A DNA stretch of 40,256 bases from Gammaproteobacteria bacterium. GTDB lineage: Bacteria; Pseudomonadota; Gammaproteobacteria; Steroidobacterales; Steroidobacteraceae. The DNA lies in contig JANYJY010000025.1 in assembly GCA_025358295.1 (NCBI GenBank), forward strand, positions 1 through 40,256, given 5' to 3'. Positions 25,013 to 33,642 of the stretch are shown here, piece by piece. A program made the translations under genes and the position numbers. The notes below the pieces were generated by a model. That model saw only the letters and a program-made list of their open reading frames with translations, searched no databases and had not been told where the DNA came from. Position 1 is the first letter of the stretch, and each line of letters opens with the position of its first letter.

Positions 25013-26386
25013 GTGGACGCATCCGCGATTACCAGCCGTGAGGCGGGCCTTCACAAGGAACTGACCCGAGCGCAGCTCGTGATGATCGGCCTCGGCGGCG
25101 CGATCGGCACGGGCCTGTTCATGGGCAGCGGCCTCGCGATCGGCTATGCCGGGCCTGCGGTGATTATGAGCTACACCATTGCCGCGATCGCTGCGGCGGC
25201 CATGGTATTCAGCCTGTCGGAGATGGCGGTAATGCATCCGACCGCCGGTTCGTTCGGCACTTACGCTGAGATTTACTTGAATCCGTGGGCGGGCATGGTC
25301 GCTCGCTACTCATACTGGATGGCCCAGGTGATCGCCGTGGGCGGCGAGGCCGTCGCGGCGGGCGTCTATATGACGTTCTGGTTCCCCGGCACGCCGGTTT
25401 GGCTGTGGTCGGTGGGTTTCGCCTTTGTGCTCCTGTATTTCAATTCTCGATCGGTCAACAACTTCGGTTCGATTGAATACTGGTTCGCCCTCATCAAGGT
25501 CGTCGCCATCGTCATTTTCATCATCTTGGGATTGGCGGCCATCCTCGGCATAGGGTTCCAACCTATAGGTTTTCACAACCTGACCGGGTTGCCCGGCGGT
25601 TTTATGCCGCATGGATTCGGCGGCGTTTGGATGGCAGTGATCATTGGGATATTGTCGTTCAACGGCATCGAGGTGATCGCCGTCACCTCGGGAGAGGCCA
25701 AGGATCCGGTGCGGGCGATCCCGGCGGCGTTGCGCACCATGGCGCTGCGTTTGTTCCTTTTCTATGTACTGGCGCTGACCATCGTAGTGACCTTCGTCCC
25801 TTGGACCGAGACGGGGGCGAGCGTCGTGACCCAGAGCCCGTTCGTTCGGGTCTTCGCGCATTCCGGAATCCGCAATGCGGCCGGAATAATGAATTTCGTG
25901 GTGTTAAGCGCCGCGCTCTCGAGCATGAACACCAATGTGTATCTGTGCTCGCGAATGCTGTTCTCGCTGTCTCGGGGAGGGTATGCGCCGCGGTTTCTGG
26001 GAAAGCTCAGCAAGAACGGCACGCCGATCACGGCGATACTGCTCTCCGGCGCCTGCATCCTGCTCGCGGCAGGACTCTCCAAGCTGACGCCGCTCGCCTA
26101 CAACTACTTGTTCGGGGTCGCGTTGTTCGACGCGATGATCGTCTGGATCATCATTCTGCTCAGTCACTTGAGTTTTCGACGCAAACACAAGGTCGAAGAT
26201 TTGCCGGTGCGGATGCCCTGGTTCCCGTTCATACAGATTGCCGGCTTGACCCTGTTATGTGCCGTGCTGGTGACCATGGGTCTCGACAAGGACATCTGGC
26301 GCATCTCGTGGATAGTCGGAGTTCCGTGGCTGGCCGTGTTATCGGCCGCCTATTTCATTCTCAAGGCGCGCCGCGCCGGCGGCTAA
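25013..26386 (+). CDS. Amino acid permease (APC superfamily)
   Basis: A 457-residue inner-membrane transporter with about 12 hydrophobic segments. The N-terminus (HKELTRAQLVMIGLGGAIGTGLFMGSGLAIGYAGP) carries the conserved GGAIGTGLF motif of proton-coupled amino acid/GABA permeases. Other landmarks are FNGIEVIAVTSGEAKDP and the loop NVYLCSRMLFSLSRGGYAP. It starts at GTG 25013 with AAGGGA at 25003-25008. Its position inside the PLP-enzyme locus suggests that it imports the amino-acid-like substrate across the inner membrane (inference). Its stop overlaps the convergent lyase gene by four bases. Confidence 0.9.
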   Translation: MDASAITSREAGLHKELTRAQLVMIGLGGAIGTGLFMGSGLAIGYAGPAVIMSYTIAAIAAAAMVFSLSEMAVMHPTAGSFGTYAEIYLNPWAGMVARYSYWMAQVIAVGGEAVAAGVYMTFWFPGTPVWLWSVGFAFVLLYFNSRSVNNFGSIEYWFALIKVVAIVIFIILGLAAILGIGFQPIGFHNLTGLPGGFMPHGFGGVWMAVIIGILSFNGIEVIAVTSGEAKDPVRAIPAALRTMALRLFLFYVLALTIVVTFVPWTETGASVVTQSPFVRVFAHSGIRNAAGIMNFVVLSAALSSMNTNVYLCSRMLFSLSRGGYAPRFLGKLSKNGTPITAILLSGACILLAAGLSKLTPLAYNYLFGVALFDAMIVWIIILLSHLSFRRKHKVEDLPVRMPWFPFIQIAGLTLLCAVLVTMGLDKDIWRISWIVGVPWLAVLSAAYFILKARRAGG

Positions 26387-27351
26387 CCCGGCGTGCGGCC
26401 CTCAAGAATGGTCGCCAGCATTGAATTGTCGATATTTCCGCCCGAGACGACGGCGCAGACCCTGGTCTCGGCGTAACGTCCGGACAAGGCCGCGGCCACC
26501 GACACGGCGCCCGCGCCTTCGGCCACAATCCGATTGTGTTCGACCATGGTTTTGATGGCCGCGGCCACTTCGTTCAGCGATACGGTGATGACATCGTCGA
26601 TCATGGCTTGCGCCAGCGGCCACATTTCAGGCAGGACCGTACCAAAGCCCACGCCGCTGACGAAGCCCGGCGCGTGCGCGGTCTCAACCGGTGCGCCGGC
26701 GGCGCGCGCCGCTTTGAGCGGGTGCGCGCTCTGCAATTCGCAAGCGATGATTCTCACATCCGGTCGCAGCGCGCGTACCGCGCAGGCGATGCCGCAGGCA
26801 AGACCACCGCCGCCGAAGGGAATCATGATTGCTTCGACGTCTGGCGACTGCGCAAGGATTTCCAGTCCAATAGTGGCATCGCCCGCCAGCGAAGCGGGGT
26901 CTCGCACCGCATCGATGTATACGCCCGCCCGATCGGCAAGGACGCCGCTGCGGATGGCCTGCCACCATTCCTCGGTCGGGCGCATCTCGATTCGCGTGCC
27001 CAGGCGCCGCAGCTTCTCAAGCTTGGCTTGCGGCGCGTTCATGGGAACGACGGCGGTCGCGGCAATGCCGAGCCGGCGCGCCATGAAGGCGACACCGAGC
27101 GCGCTATTGCCGGTGCTGGTCGTATAGATTCCCGAATTCAAGTCGGCGCGCGCTCTCGCGAGCACGGCGTTGCCGATGGGCCGGATCTTGAACGACCCGA
27201 TGGGCTGCAGGTTTTCGAGCTTCAGACAGACGGACTTGCCGGCCGGTGCGGCCTCGCAGGCGACGAGCGGCGTGACCGAACTCAAGCCGTGGAGACGCGT
27301 TTGAGCTGCCTCGATTTGCGTCATGGGAACCGGCTTTACAGTGTCGAACAT
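26383..27351 (-). CDS. Fold-type II PLP lyase, threonine dehydratase-like (paralogue 1)
   Basis: The PLP lysine is in GSFKIRP (Lys55 from this start). TSTGNSALG is the substrate loop, PFGGGGLACGI binds the PLP phosphate, and VSGGNID completes the fold. No C-terminal ACT domain is present. Threonine/serine dehydratases usually have FK-x-RGA after the lysine; here a proline replaces the glycine. ATG 27351 (322 residues) is chosen because AAGGA lies nine bases upstream; ATG 27369 adds six residues. The gene points away from the class V operon, and the shared upstream region holds the CATATGATA operator. A dehydratase, racemase or ammonia-lyase reaction on a hydroxy-amino acid is likely. Confidence 0.85.
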   Translation of the reverse strand: MFDTVKPVPMTQIEAAQTRLHGLSSVTPLVACEAAPAGKSVCLKLENLQPIGSFKIRPIGNAVLARARADLNSGIYTTSTGNSALGVAFMARRLGIAATAVVPMNAPQAKLEKLRRLGTRIEMRPTEEWWQAIRSGVLADRAGVYIDAVRDPASLAGDATIGLEILAQSPDVEAIMIPFGGGGLACGIACAVRALRPDVRIIACELQSAHPLKAARAAGAPVETAHAPGFVSGVGFGTVLPEMWPLAQAMIDDVITVSLNEVAAAIKTMVEHNRIVAEGAGAVSVAAALSGRYAETRVCAVVSGGNIDNSMLATILEGRTPG

Positions 27352-27405
27352 CGTTGTTGGTCCTTGCATGCCGGCGTCAAAATACCCGGTGCCAGTGGCT
27401 CATAA

Positions 27406-27434
27406 TTGCACAATCATATGATATTGCATATAAT
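27406..27434 (+). promoter_or_regulatory. Promoter and operator of the class V/OCD/lyase/MarR operon
   Basis: TTGCAC (27406-27411), a 17-base spacer and a perfect TATAAT (27429-27434) form a strong sigma-70 promoter, with start expected near 27441. The spacer and -10 are covered by CATATGATA-N3-CATAT (27415-27431), which has CATAT repeated at a 12-base interval. ATCATATGAT (27413-27422) is a perfect palindrome, flanked symmetrically by TGCA on both sides (27407-27410 and 27425-27428). The same element recurs at the receptor promoter in the same register. It is the probable site of the MarR protein encoded as the last gene of this operon. Confidence 0.75.
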
Positions 27435-27468
27435 AAAACGCCTAAATAATTGCGATCGGAGCGGCGAC

Positions 27469-28620
27469 ATGGAACCGAACTTTCAGGCCTTGCGCAAGGA
27501 ATTCCCAGTGCTGGCGCGCAAGACCTACTTGAACAGCGGTTCCTACTGCGCTCTTGCGAACGACGTGAAGGCGGCCTTCGAAGCGTACATGGAGGACCGT
27601 CTGCTGGTGGGCGCGAATTGGGATGTATGGATCACCAAGAATGAATCCGTGCGAGCGCTGACGGCAAAGCTGCTGAACGCCGCTCCCGATGAGATCGCGG
27701 TTACCGCGTCGGTGTCCGCCGGTCTCAATGCGCTGGCGAGCGCGCTTGATTTTTCGGGGCCGCGCAACAAGGTCGTGATCAGCGACTTCGAGTTTCCTAC
27801 CAACGCCCAGATCTGGCACGCTCAGGAGCCGCGTGGCGCGCGGGTGGTTCATGTGCCGCGCGCCGCGGACGGCTACATACCATTGGAGAATTTCGCCAAG
27901 GCCATCGACGAGAACACCCAGCTCGTGGCCATCACGCATGTGTGCTTCCGCAACGGCGCCAAACTGGACATTCCCGGCATCGTCCGTCTCGCTCACGCCA
28001 AGGGCGCCAAGGTGCTGCTCGACTGCTACCAGGCCGTGGGCTCGCTCGACATCGACGTCAAGGCGCTAGAGCTCGATTTCGCCGTCGGTGGGATGCTCAA
28101 ATATCTGCTCGGTACGGCGGGAATCGCTTTTCTCTATGTGCGCGACTCATTTATTCAATCCCTCCTGCCGACGAACAGCGGCTGGTTCGCTCAGGCCGAC
28201 ATTGGCGCCATGGACATCACCGCCAATCGACCGGCGCCGAGCGCGCGCCGCTTTGAAGCCGGCACGCCGGCCGTCGTGAATGCCTACGCGGCCGAGGCAG
28301 GACTGAAGTTTCTGTTGGCTGTGGGCACGCCGGCCATCGAGAAGCGCAACTACGCGCTGACACGGCGTTGCATGCAGAGACTGCAGGAGATCGGCTGGGC
28401 GAGCGTGACGCCGGTCGAGGATGAGCGTCGCGGCGCCACAGTTGCCGTTGCTGCGCGTGACAGCGGTGGATTGTCCAAGGAGCTCATGAAGCGCGACATC
28501 GTGACTTCGCATCGCGATAAGAATATCCGTGCGAGCTTCCATTTCTATAATAATGACGACGATGTGGAATCCTTCATCGCGGCCATGAAGGAATTGCGCG
28601 GCTCATTCAATCCGGCATAA
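27469..28620 (+). CDS. Class V PLP-dependent enzyme (aminotransferase/kynureninase-like)
   Basis: A fold-type I PLP enzyme of 383 residues. The cofactor lysine is Lys211 (VGGMLKYLLGTAGIAFLYVR) and Asp185 (LLDCYQAVG) pairs with the pyridine nitrogen. LNSGSYCAL at the N-terminus and RFEAGTPAVVNAYAAEAGL near the C-terminus are class V features. Kynureninases, cysteine desulfurases, isopenicillin-N epimerases and class V aminotransferases share this fold, and I cannot choose among them. ATG 27469 has CGGAG seven bases upstream; an upstream GTG at 27406 lies inside the promoter and is rejected. It is first of four closely packed genes (gaps 9, 5 and 2 bases). Confidence 0.88.
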   Translation: MEPNFQALRKEFPVLARKTYLNSGSYCALANDVKAAFEAYMEDRLLVGANWDVWITKNESVRALTAKLLNAAPDEIAVTASVSAGLNALASALDFSGPRNKVVISDFEFPTNAQIWHAQEPRGARVVHVPRAADGYIPLENFAKAIDENTQLVAITHVCFRNGAKLDIPGIVRLAHAKGAKVLLDCYQAVGSLDIDVKALELDFAVGGMLKYLLGTAGIAFLYVRDSFIQSLLPTNSGWFAQADIGAMDITANRPAPSARRFEAGTPAVVNAYAAEAGLKFLLAVGTPAIEKRNYALTRRCMQRLQEIGWASVTPVEDERRGATVAVAARDSGGLSKELMKRDIVTSHRDKNIRASFHFYNNDDDVESFIAAMKELRGSFNPA

Positions 28621-28629
28621 GGGGGCACG

Positions 28630-29613
28630 GTGGAAATTCGGGTCCTGCGGGGAGCGGATGTGCGGCGGCTGCTGCCGATGGCGGAATGCATTGATCTCAT
28701 GCGCCAAACCATGATCGCCACGGCGGAACGGCGCGTCGTGTTGCCGCTGCGTTCCGTCATGGTCATGCCGGACGACAAGGGCATGCTTGGCAATATGCCG
28801 GGGTATCTCGCCGATCCCGAGTGCTTTGGGGTCAAGCTGGTGAGCCTGATTCCACGCAACAAGCCGCCGCAGTACTCCTCGCACCTGGGATTGGTGCTGC
28901 TGTTCGAAGCCGAACACGGCCAGCCGGTGGCGCTGCTCGACGCCGCCGAAATCACTGCCATACGCACAGCCGCTGCCAGCGGATTGGCGACCCGCCTGCT
29001 GGCTCTCCCGCAAGCTGGTGACTTGGCGTTGTTGGGAGCCGGCGAGCAGGCCCGCAGTCATCTCCAAGCCATGTTGGCAGTACGAACGCTGCGGCGCGTT
29101 CGAGTATGGGCACGCGATCTCGACAAGGGGGCCGAGTTTGCGCGAGCGGAGGGCGCCCGTCATCGAATCGATATCGAGACGTCGGCTTCGGTGGCAGACG
29201 CGGTCAAGGGCGCGGACATCATTTGCACTCTGACCAAGGCGCGCGAGCCCATCCTGAGGGGCGAGTGGCTGGCTCCCGGCGCGCATTTGAATGTGGTGGG
29301 TTCCAGTATTGCCGCCACCGCGGAAATCGACACGCCGGCAGTGGTGAAATCGCGCTTTTTCGTCGACTATCGAGAATCCACCATCAACGAAGGCGGCGAA
29401 TACCTTCGAGCGCTCAAGGCCGGCGCCATTACGCCGCAACACCTTTTGGCGGAGATAGGAGAAGTCGCGAACGGATCCAAGCCCGGCAGACTCGCGCCCT
29501 CCGATGTCACTCTGTACAAGTCCTTAGGCATTGCGCCGCAAGACCTCGCCTCCGCCCACTATGTGCTCGAAAAGGCTCGCGCAGCCGGCTTGGGACAGGT
29601 CATCGATTTCTAA
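28630..29613 (+). CDS. Ornithine cyclodeaminase/mu-crystallin family protein
   Basis: NAD(P)-dependent family acting on amino/imino acids: ornithine cyclodeaminase, alanine dehydrogenase, ketimine or iminosuccinate reductase. Landmarks are GVKLVSLIPRN (with Lys69), LLDAAEITAIRTAAASGLAT, the Rossmann loop LALLGAGEQARSHLQAM (G136-x-G138) and FFVDYRESTINEGGE. The 327 residues are normal. The start is GTG 28630. Pairing with a fold-type II PLP enzyme recalls EutB/EutC, SbnA/SbnB and BhcB/BhcD, where the two act in sequence. Imine reduction after the lyase step is therefore a reasonable guess, not a proof. Confidence 0.9.
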   Translation: MEIRVLRGADVRRLLPMAECIDLMRQTMIATAERRVVLPLRSVMVMPDDKGMLGNMPGYLADPECFGVKLVSLIPRNKPPQYSSHLGLVLLFEAEHGQPVALLDAAEITAIRTAAASGLATRLLALPQAGDLALLGAGEQARSHLQAMLAVRTLRRVRVWARDLDKGAEFARAEGARHRIDIETSASVADAVKGADIICTLTKAREPILRGEWLAPGAHLNVVGSSIAATAEIDTPAVVKSRFFVDYRESTINEGGEYLRALKAGAITPQHLLAEIGEVANGSKPGRLAPSDVTLYKSLGIAPQDLASAHYVLEKARAAGLGQVIDF

Positions 29614-29618
29614 CAGCC

Positions 29619-30593
29619 ATGCCTGCGGCTTCAGACCTGGCATTGCCGACGAGCGAAGAGGTGAGCGCCGCGCGCGACAATATTCGCGGCTCTGCCGTTC
29701 GGACCCCGTTGCTCCGGCTGTCGGCCGCCATTCCTGGCGTCAATGTTTTTCTCAAGCTGGAGAATCTTCAACTCCTGGGCTCGTTCAAGATTCGGCCTGC
29801 AATCAATGTGCTGAAAGTCATGGACCCCGAGCTCCTTAAGCGTGGGGTGTTGACTGCAAGCGCCGGAAATTTTGGCTTGGGGCTGGTGTTCGCGGCACGC
29901 CAGATCGGCGTGCCGGCTACGGTCGTCGTGCCGGAGGGCTCTGCGATGACCAAGGCGAACGCACTGGCTGAACTTGGCGCAAAGGTCATTCGGCTGCCCT
30001 TCGATAACTGGTGGAGCGTGCTCACCAACCGCCGCTATCCCGGCGAGGAGGGTGTATTCGTCCATCCGGTGGCCGAGTCCGGTGTGATGGCAGGTAACGC
30101 CACCATCGGCGCGGAAATTCTCGAGGATTTGCCGGATTGCGACGCAGTAGTAGTGCCGTTTGGCGGCGGCGGCTTGGCCTGCGGCATCGGTTCGGTGATG
30201 CGGCGCCTGAAACCTGCCGTGCGCATGATTGTCGCCGAATCGGAAGCGGCGCAGCCGGCCGCGGCCGCGATTGCAGCGGGAGGACCCGTGCGTGTACGCC
30301 ACTTGCAGAGCTTCGTCGATGGCATGGGAAGTTCCACGGTGCTGGATCAAATGTGGCCGTTCATTCGCGACATGGTGGATCAAGCGACGTGCGTTTCATT
30401 CGCGCAAATCACGGATGCGATTCGGCTGCTCGCGGGCCGCCACCATGTCATCGCCGAGGCGGCCGGCGCTGCCTCGGTGGCTGCCGCCATGGCTGGACTC
30501 GCCGGCACGGGCAATATCATCTGTATAGTTTCGGGCGGTAACATCGACCTGCCCAAATTGGGCGCCATACTCAACGGACAGAGTCCCTTCTAA
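29619..30593 (+). CDS. Fold-type II PLP lyase, threonine dehydratase-like (paralogue 2)
   Basis: This is a second enzyme of the same unusual subtype as the one at 26.4 kb. PLP lysine Lys57 is in GSFKIRPAINV, the substrate loop is TASAGNFGLG, the phosphate loop is PFGGGGLACGI (180-190), and VSGGNID is near the end. Both paralogues have FKIRP and a double Trp (NWW here, EWW there) in the same region, so they come from one duplication or joint recruitment. ATG 29619 gives 324 residues; a long frame extending back into the previous gene is a shadow. It lies five bases after the cyclodeaminase-family gene. Confidence 0.88.
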   Translation: MPAASDLALPTSEEVSAARDNIRGSAVRTPLLRLSAAIPGVNVFLKLENLQLLGSFKIRPAINVLKVMDPELLKRGVLTASAGNFGLGLVFAARQIGVPATVVVPEGSAMTKANALAELGAKVIRLPFDNWWSVLTNRRYPGEEGVFVHPVAESGVMAGNATIGAEILEDLPDCDAVVVPFGGGGLACGIGSVMRRLKPAVRMIVAESEAAQPAAAAIAAGGPVRVRHLQSFVDGMGSSTVLDQMWPFIRDMVDQATCVSFAQITDAIRLLAGRHHVIAEAAGAASVAAAMAGLAGTGNIICIVSGGNIDLPKLGAILNGQSPF

Positions 30594-30595
30594 CT

Positions 30596-31078
30596 ATGAC
30601 GGCAACAAAACGCCCTAAAATCACCGAGGAAAAATCATCGGCATCGCCTGATCAGGCTATGTTCGACGATTTTCTGCCCCATTTGATTGCGCGGCTCGCC
30701 TATCAGCTCAACGGCGATCTGGTCGAGAAGTTGCGGCGCGAGGGCATCAATGTCACGCGTTGGCGAATTTTGGCCGTGCTCGCGATGGGCGACGGTATCA
30801 CCATCAACGAAATCATCGATCGCGCGATGATGCAGCAGTCGGCGCTCAGTCGAGCGCTGATGAACATGGAGAAAGAAGACTATGTTCGGCGGGTGCTGCG
30901 ACGCGAGGATGCTCGCTACGTCGAGGTGTACCTGACCGACAAGGGGCGCGCGCTGTTCAACTCACTCAACGTCGTGGTGCGCCGCCGTCAGCAGCGTCTG
31001 TTGAAGGGATTTTCTCCTCAGGAACTCGCCACGGCGTTCGAACTGATGCGCCGTCTCAGCGGCAATATGATGCGCTGA
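30596..31078 (+). CDS. MarR-family transcriptional regulator
   Basis: A 160-residue winged-helix protein. The recognition region is INEIIDRAMMQQSALSRALMNMEKEDYVRRVLRREDARYVEVYLTDKGRALF, with the wing Arg-Glu-Asp-x-Arg typical of MarR. The helices at both ends form the dimerisation surface. It is the last gene of the class V operon, two bases after the lyase. It is most simply the repressor of its own operon and of the receptor operon, whose promoters share the CATATGATA-N3-CATAT element. MarR proteins usually release DNA when they bind a phenolic or other small ligand, often the pathway substrate. Confidence 0.9.
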   Translation: MTATKRPKITEEKSSASPDQAMFDDFLPHLIARLAYQLNGDLVEKLRREGINVTRWRILAVLAMGDGITINEIIDRAMMQQSALSRALMNMEKEDYVRRVLRREDARYVEVYLTDKGRALFNSLNVVVRRRQQRLLKGFSPQELATAFELMRRLSGNMMR

Positions 31079-31147
31079 GTGGCGAGAACGCGCCACGCTG
31101 GACCGGCCGCTTTAGGCCATTGCGCCGTATCAGTGTTCAAAGTGTAG

Positions 31148-31168
31148 GTTGCGCGCAACAATTTTTTT
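31148..31168 (+). terminator. Possible intrinsic terminator after the MarR gene
   Basis: GTTG (31148-31151), loop CGCG and CAAC (31156-31159) are followed by AA and seven T (31162-31168). The stem is short, so termination would be weak. The T-run also lies just upstream of the receptor promoter -35 box and could act as an UP element. Confidence 0.4.
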
Positions 31169-31173
31169 GTGAC

Positions 31174-31202
31174 TTGATATTTCATATGATAACTCATATT
31201 GT
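31174..31202 (+). promoter_or_regulatory. Promoter and operator of the receptor/cyclase/CDGSH-cupin operon
   Basis: TTGATA (31174-31179), a 17-base spacer and TATTGT (31197-31202) form the promoter, with start expected near 31209. CATATGATA-N3-CATAT occupies 31183-31199. Over 22 bases (31181-31202 against 27413-27434) 16 positions agree, counted by eye. In both promoters the -10 box begins 16 bases after the first base of this window. A repressor here would cover the spacer and -10 and block RNA polymerase. Confidence 0.72.
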
Positions 31203-31229
31203 AATTGGACAATAACGGAGGGACTGCTG

Positions 31230-33629
31230 ATGCGCGCCATTAAGAGCCTGTGTTCTGAGCGAAACAGAAAGCCGAGCCGCATGCTCGCTGCCGGTGCCGG
31301 CTTTGCCGCGCTGTTGAGCCTGTCGTTCGTCGCGCAAGGCGAGTCATTGGGCGGAGCGAGTTCCGGCGGGTTGGACGAAATCATCGTCACTGCTAACAAG
31401 CTGAATTCGCAAAAGGTTCTCGATATTGCCGCTTCCATCCAGGCCATCAGCGGTGAGGCGCTGCAAGCCGCGGGCGTGTCCGGCATCATGGATATCGCGG
31501 GCAGCATTCCCGGCCTTTCGATTCAGGATCTTGGTCCCGGCGATAAAAAGTATGTGATCCGCGGGATCAACTCCACCGGCGACTCGACCATCGGCGTCTA
31601 TTATGGAGAGGCGGTGATCAGCGGCTCGAATGCCGATGACGGCGGCGGCTTCGAATCCGACATTCGATTGTACGATTTAGATCGCATCGAAGTGCTGCGA
31701 GGCCCCCAAGGGACTCTATACGGCGCAAGTTCCATGAGCGGGACCATCCGCTTCATCCCGAAGTCGCCGGACATGAACACCGTCGGAGGGTACGTGACGG
31801 TCGAAGGTTCGGAGACCTCCCACGCCAGCGGCAATTACAATGTGAATGGCGCGCTCAATCTTCCCATCATCGACGGCGTGCTGGCGCTGCGCATGGTGGG
31901 CTGGAAACTCTACAACAGTGGCTACGTCGACCAAATTCGCGTGGGTCAGGGTGTCACCGGACTGGTCAATATCGGCACCCGTGCCGTTCCGAACTATCAA
32001 TCGGAGCCGGTCCCAGCCTTGGGTTCAATGAAGGGCGTCAATGACGACGTTGTCGGCGGCGGGCGGGCGATTCTGCGTTGGCAGCCGACCGACAAGCTGG
32101 CCATCGAGGCCAATTACACCTCGCAGACCGAGACTTCCGGCGGCTCGTCGCGCTACACGCCCGCGGGCGTCACGGCATTCAACGCCGGCGCCGGCAGCAA
32201 CATTCCGCCCGTGCAGGGCTGCGATCTATGCAACACCGATGTGACTCAGAGCCCGTGGAGCGACAACCTCAAGGTGTTCGGCACCACCATTACCTACGAC
32301 ACGGGCAAGGGTGTCGTGACGGCGACCACGAATCAGTTCAATCGCAGAACCGACTTTGGTTTCGATTCAACGCCCATTCTGGTGTCCTTCCATGTACCCG
32401 TGCCCGCCCAGACATTCGAGCCGCGTAATCGGGAAGTAAACTCCAGCGAGATCCGATTCGCGAGCGCATTCGATTCCGCCGTCAACTTTGTTGCCGGCGT
32501 GTACCGCGACCATACTCATCAGGTGCTGGACGTACAGGTAATCGCGACCGGTGGCACCGGCCTGCCGACGGGGCCGTTCTGCAGTGCGAATAGCTGCGAT
32601 GCCTTAACTTTTCCCGGCGTCGGTACCACCTTCTTCGGGCGAGAGGATGAGCGCCGGTCGACTTCCTACGCAGGCTTCGGCGAGGCAACATGGAAGATCA
32701 CGGACGCCTGGACGGCGGTCGCCGGCATCCGATATTTCACGGAGTCCTTACAGGGCGTACAGACGCAGACTCACCCGTTCGGCGGCTTTCCCGGCTCGCC
32801 GACGCTGGTGCCGCTCCCCGATCCGGACCAGAGCTTCAATAAACTTACGTGGAAGGCCAACTTGAGCTACAAATTCAGCGACAGCTTGCTGGCCTACGGC
32901 ACAGCGTCGACCGGATTTCGCAGCGGCGGCCTGAACGCGATCAGTGAACCTTTCGAGCCGATTCCGGCCGCCTACTCGCCGGATACTCTGACGAACTATG
33001 AACTGGGCGCCAAGGGGCGTCTGTTGAACGGCATGTTCGACTATCAGGCCGACGTGTACCTGATCAAGTGGAGCAACATTCAGGTGCAGGAGACCACCGG
33101 AGACGGAGCGTTCGTTTACCAGGGCAACGCAGGTGCAGCCACCGTCAAGGGCGTGGAATTCGAGTTCACTGCGCATCCCATGCAGTACCTCAGCGCCGGA
33201 TTCGCGGGTTCTTACTCCCATGCCTACCTGACGCAGGGAGCTACCGCCGCTCAATATGCACTGAATCCCACGCTGGGGCTGGCGGGCAACGACATTCCGA
33301 ATGTGCCGAAGTACCAGTTCAGCTTCAATCTCAAGTACCGTCAGCCCATCGCCAATGGCTGGGACGGGTTGGTGTCGACCAACGTGACCTACCGCGACGG
33401 TGTGGATTCATATTTCTCGTCCAACCGATTCAACATTGCTTTGGCTCCCTACACGTTGGTGGGGCTGCAGATGGGTGTGACCAACGGTCCTTGGAGCATC
33501 ACTGCCTTTGCGCGCAATTTGACCGACAAGCGCGCGCAGGTATCGGCCATCAATTCCAATCAGGATCCGGATGCGCTGTTGACCGTGCGGCCGCGGACGA
33601 TTGGCGTGACCTTGACGCGAACTTTTTAG
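31230..33629 (+). CDS. TonB-dependent outer-membrane receptor
   Basis: A 799-residue receptor for energised uptake of a large or scarce solute. A signal peptide (to about residue 37) is followed by a TonB box (DEIIVTA, 49-55). The plug has QAISGEALQAAGVSGIMDIAGSIPGLSI, YVIRGINSTGD, and IEVLRGPQGTLYGASSMSGTIRFIPKSP. The beta-barrel ends in the terminal aromatic residue (TLTRTF). It resembles the FecA-like receptors with a GTIRF plug motif that are abundant in bacteria degrading plant or aromatic compounds, rather than a typical siderophore receptor. GGAGGG at 31217-31222 supports ATG 31230. It is first of three tightly linked genes. Confidence 0.92.
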   Translation: MRAIKSLCSERNRKPSRMLAAGAGFAALLSLSFVAQGESLGGASSGGLDEIIVTANKLNSQKVLDIAASIQAISGEALQAAGVSGIMDIAGSIPGLSIQDLGPGDKKYVIRGINSTGDSTIGVYYGEAVISGSNADDGGGFESDIRLYDLDRIEVLRGPQGTLYGASSMSGTIRFIPKSPDMNTVGGYVTVEGSETSHASGNYNVNGALNLPIIDGVLALRMVGWKLYNSGYVDQIRVGQGVTGLVNIGTRAVPNYQSEPVPALGSMKGVNDDVVGGGRAILRWQPTDKLAIEANYTSQTETSGGSSRYTPAGVTAFNAGAGSNIPPVQGCDLCNTDVTQSPWSDNLKVFGTTITYDTGKGVVTATTNQFNRRTDFGFDSTPILVSFHVPVPAQTFEPRNREVNSSEIRFASAFDSAVNFVAGVYRDHTHQVLDVQVIATGGTGLPTGPFCSANSCDALTFPGVGTTFFGREDERRSTSYAGFGEATWKITDAWTAVAGIRYFTESLQGVQTQTHPFGGFPGSPTLVPLPDPDQSFNKLTWKANLSYKFSDSLLAYGTASTGFRSGGLNAISEPFEPIPAAYSPDTLTNYELGAKGRLLNGMFDYQADVYLIKWSNIQVQETTGDGAFVYQGNAGAATVKGVEFEFTAHPMQYLSAGFAGSYSHAYLTQGATAAQYALNPTLGLAGNDIPNVPKYQFSFNLKYRQPIANGWDGLVSTNVTYRDGVDSYFSSNRFNIALAPYTLVGLQMGVTNGPWSITAFARNLTDKRAQVSAINSNQDPDALLTVRPRTIGVTLTRTF

Positions 33630-33642
33630 CAGGAATGATTGA

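Noticed and set aside
27406-27468. Start of the class V PLP gene at GTG 27406
   Set aside because: It would lie on the -35 box of the promoter and add 21 residues unlike the family; ATG 27469 has a ribosome binding site.
23560-28620. Complete kynurenine pathway (KynB plus kynureninase-like enzyme)
   Set aside because: No tryptophan 2,3-dioxygenase is present, and the cyclase and class V families are too broad to assign these activities.
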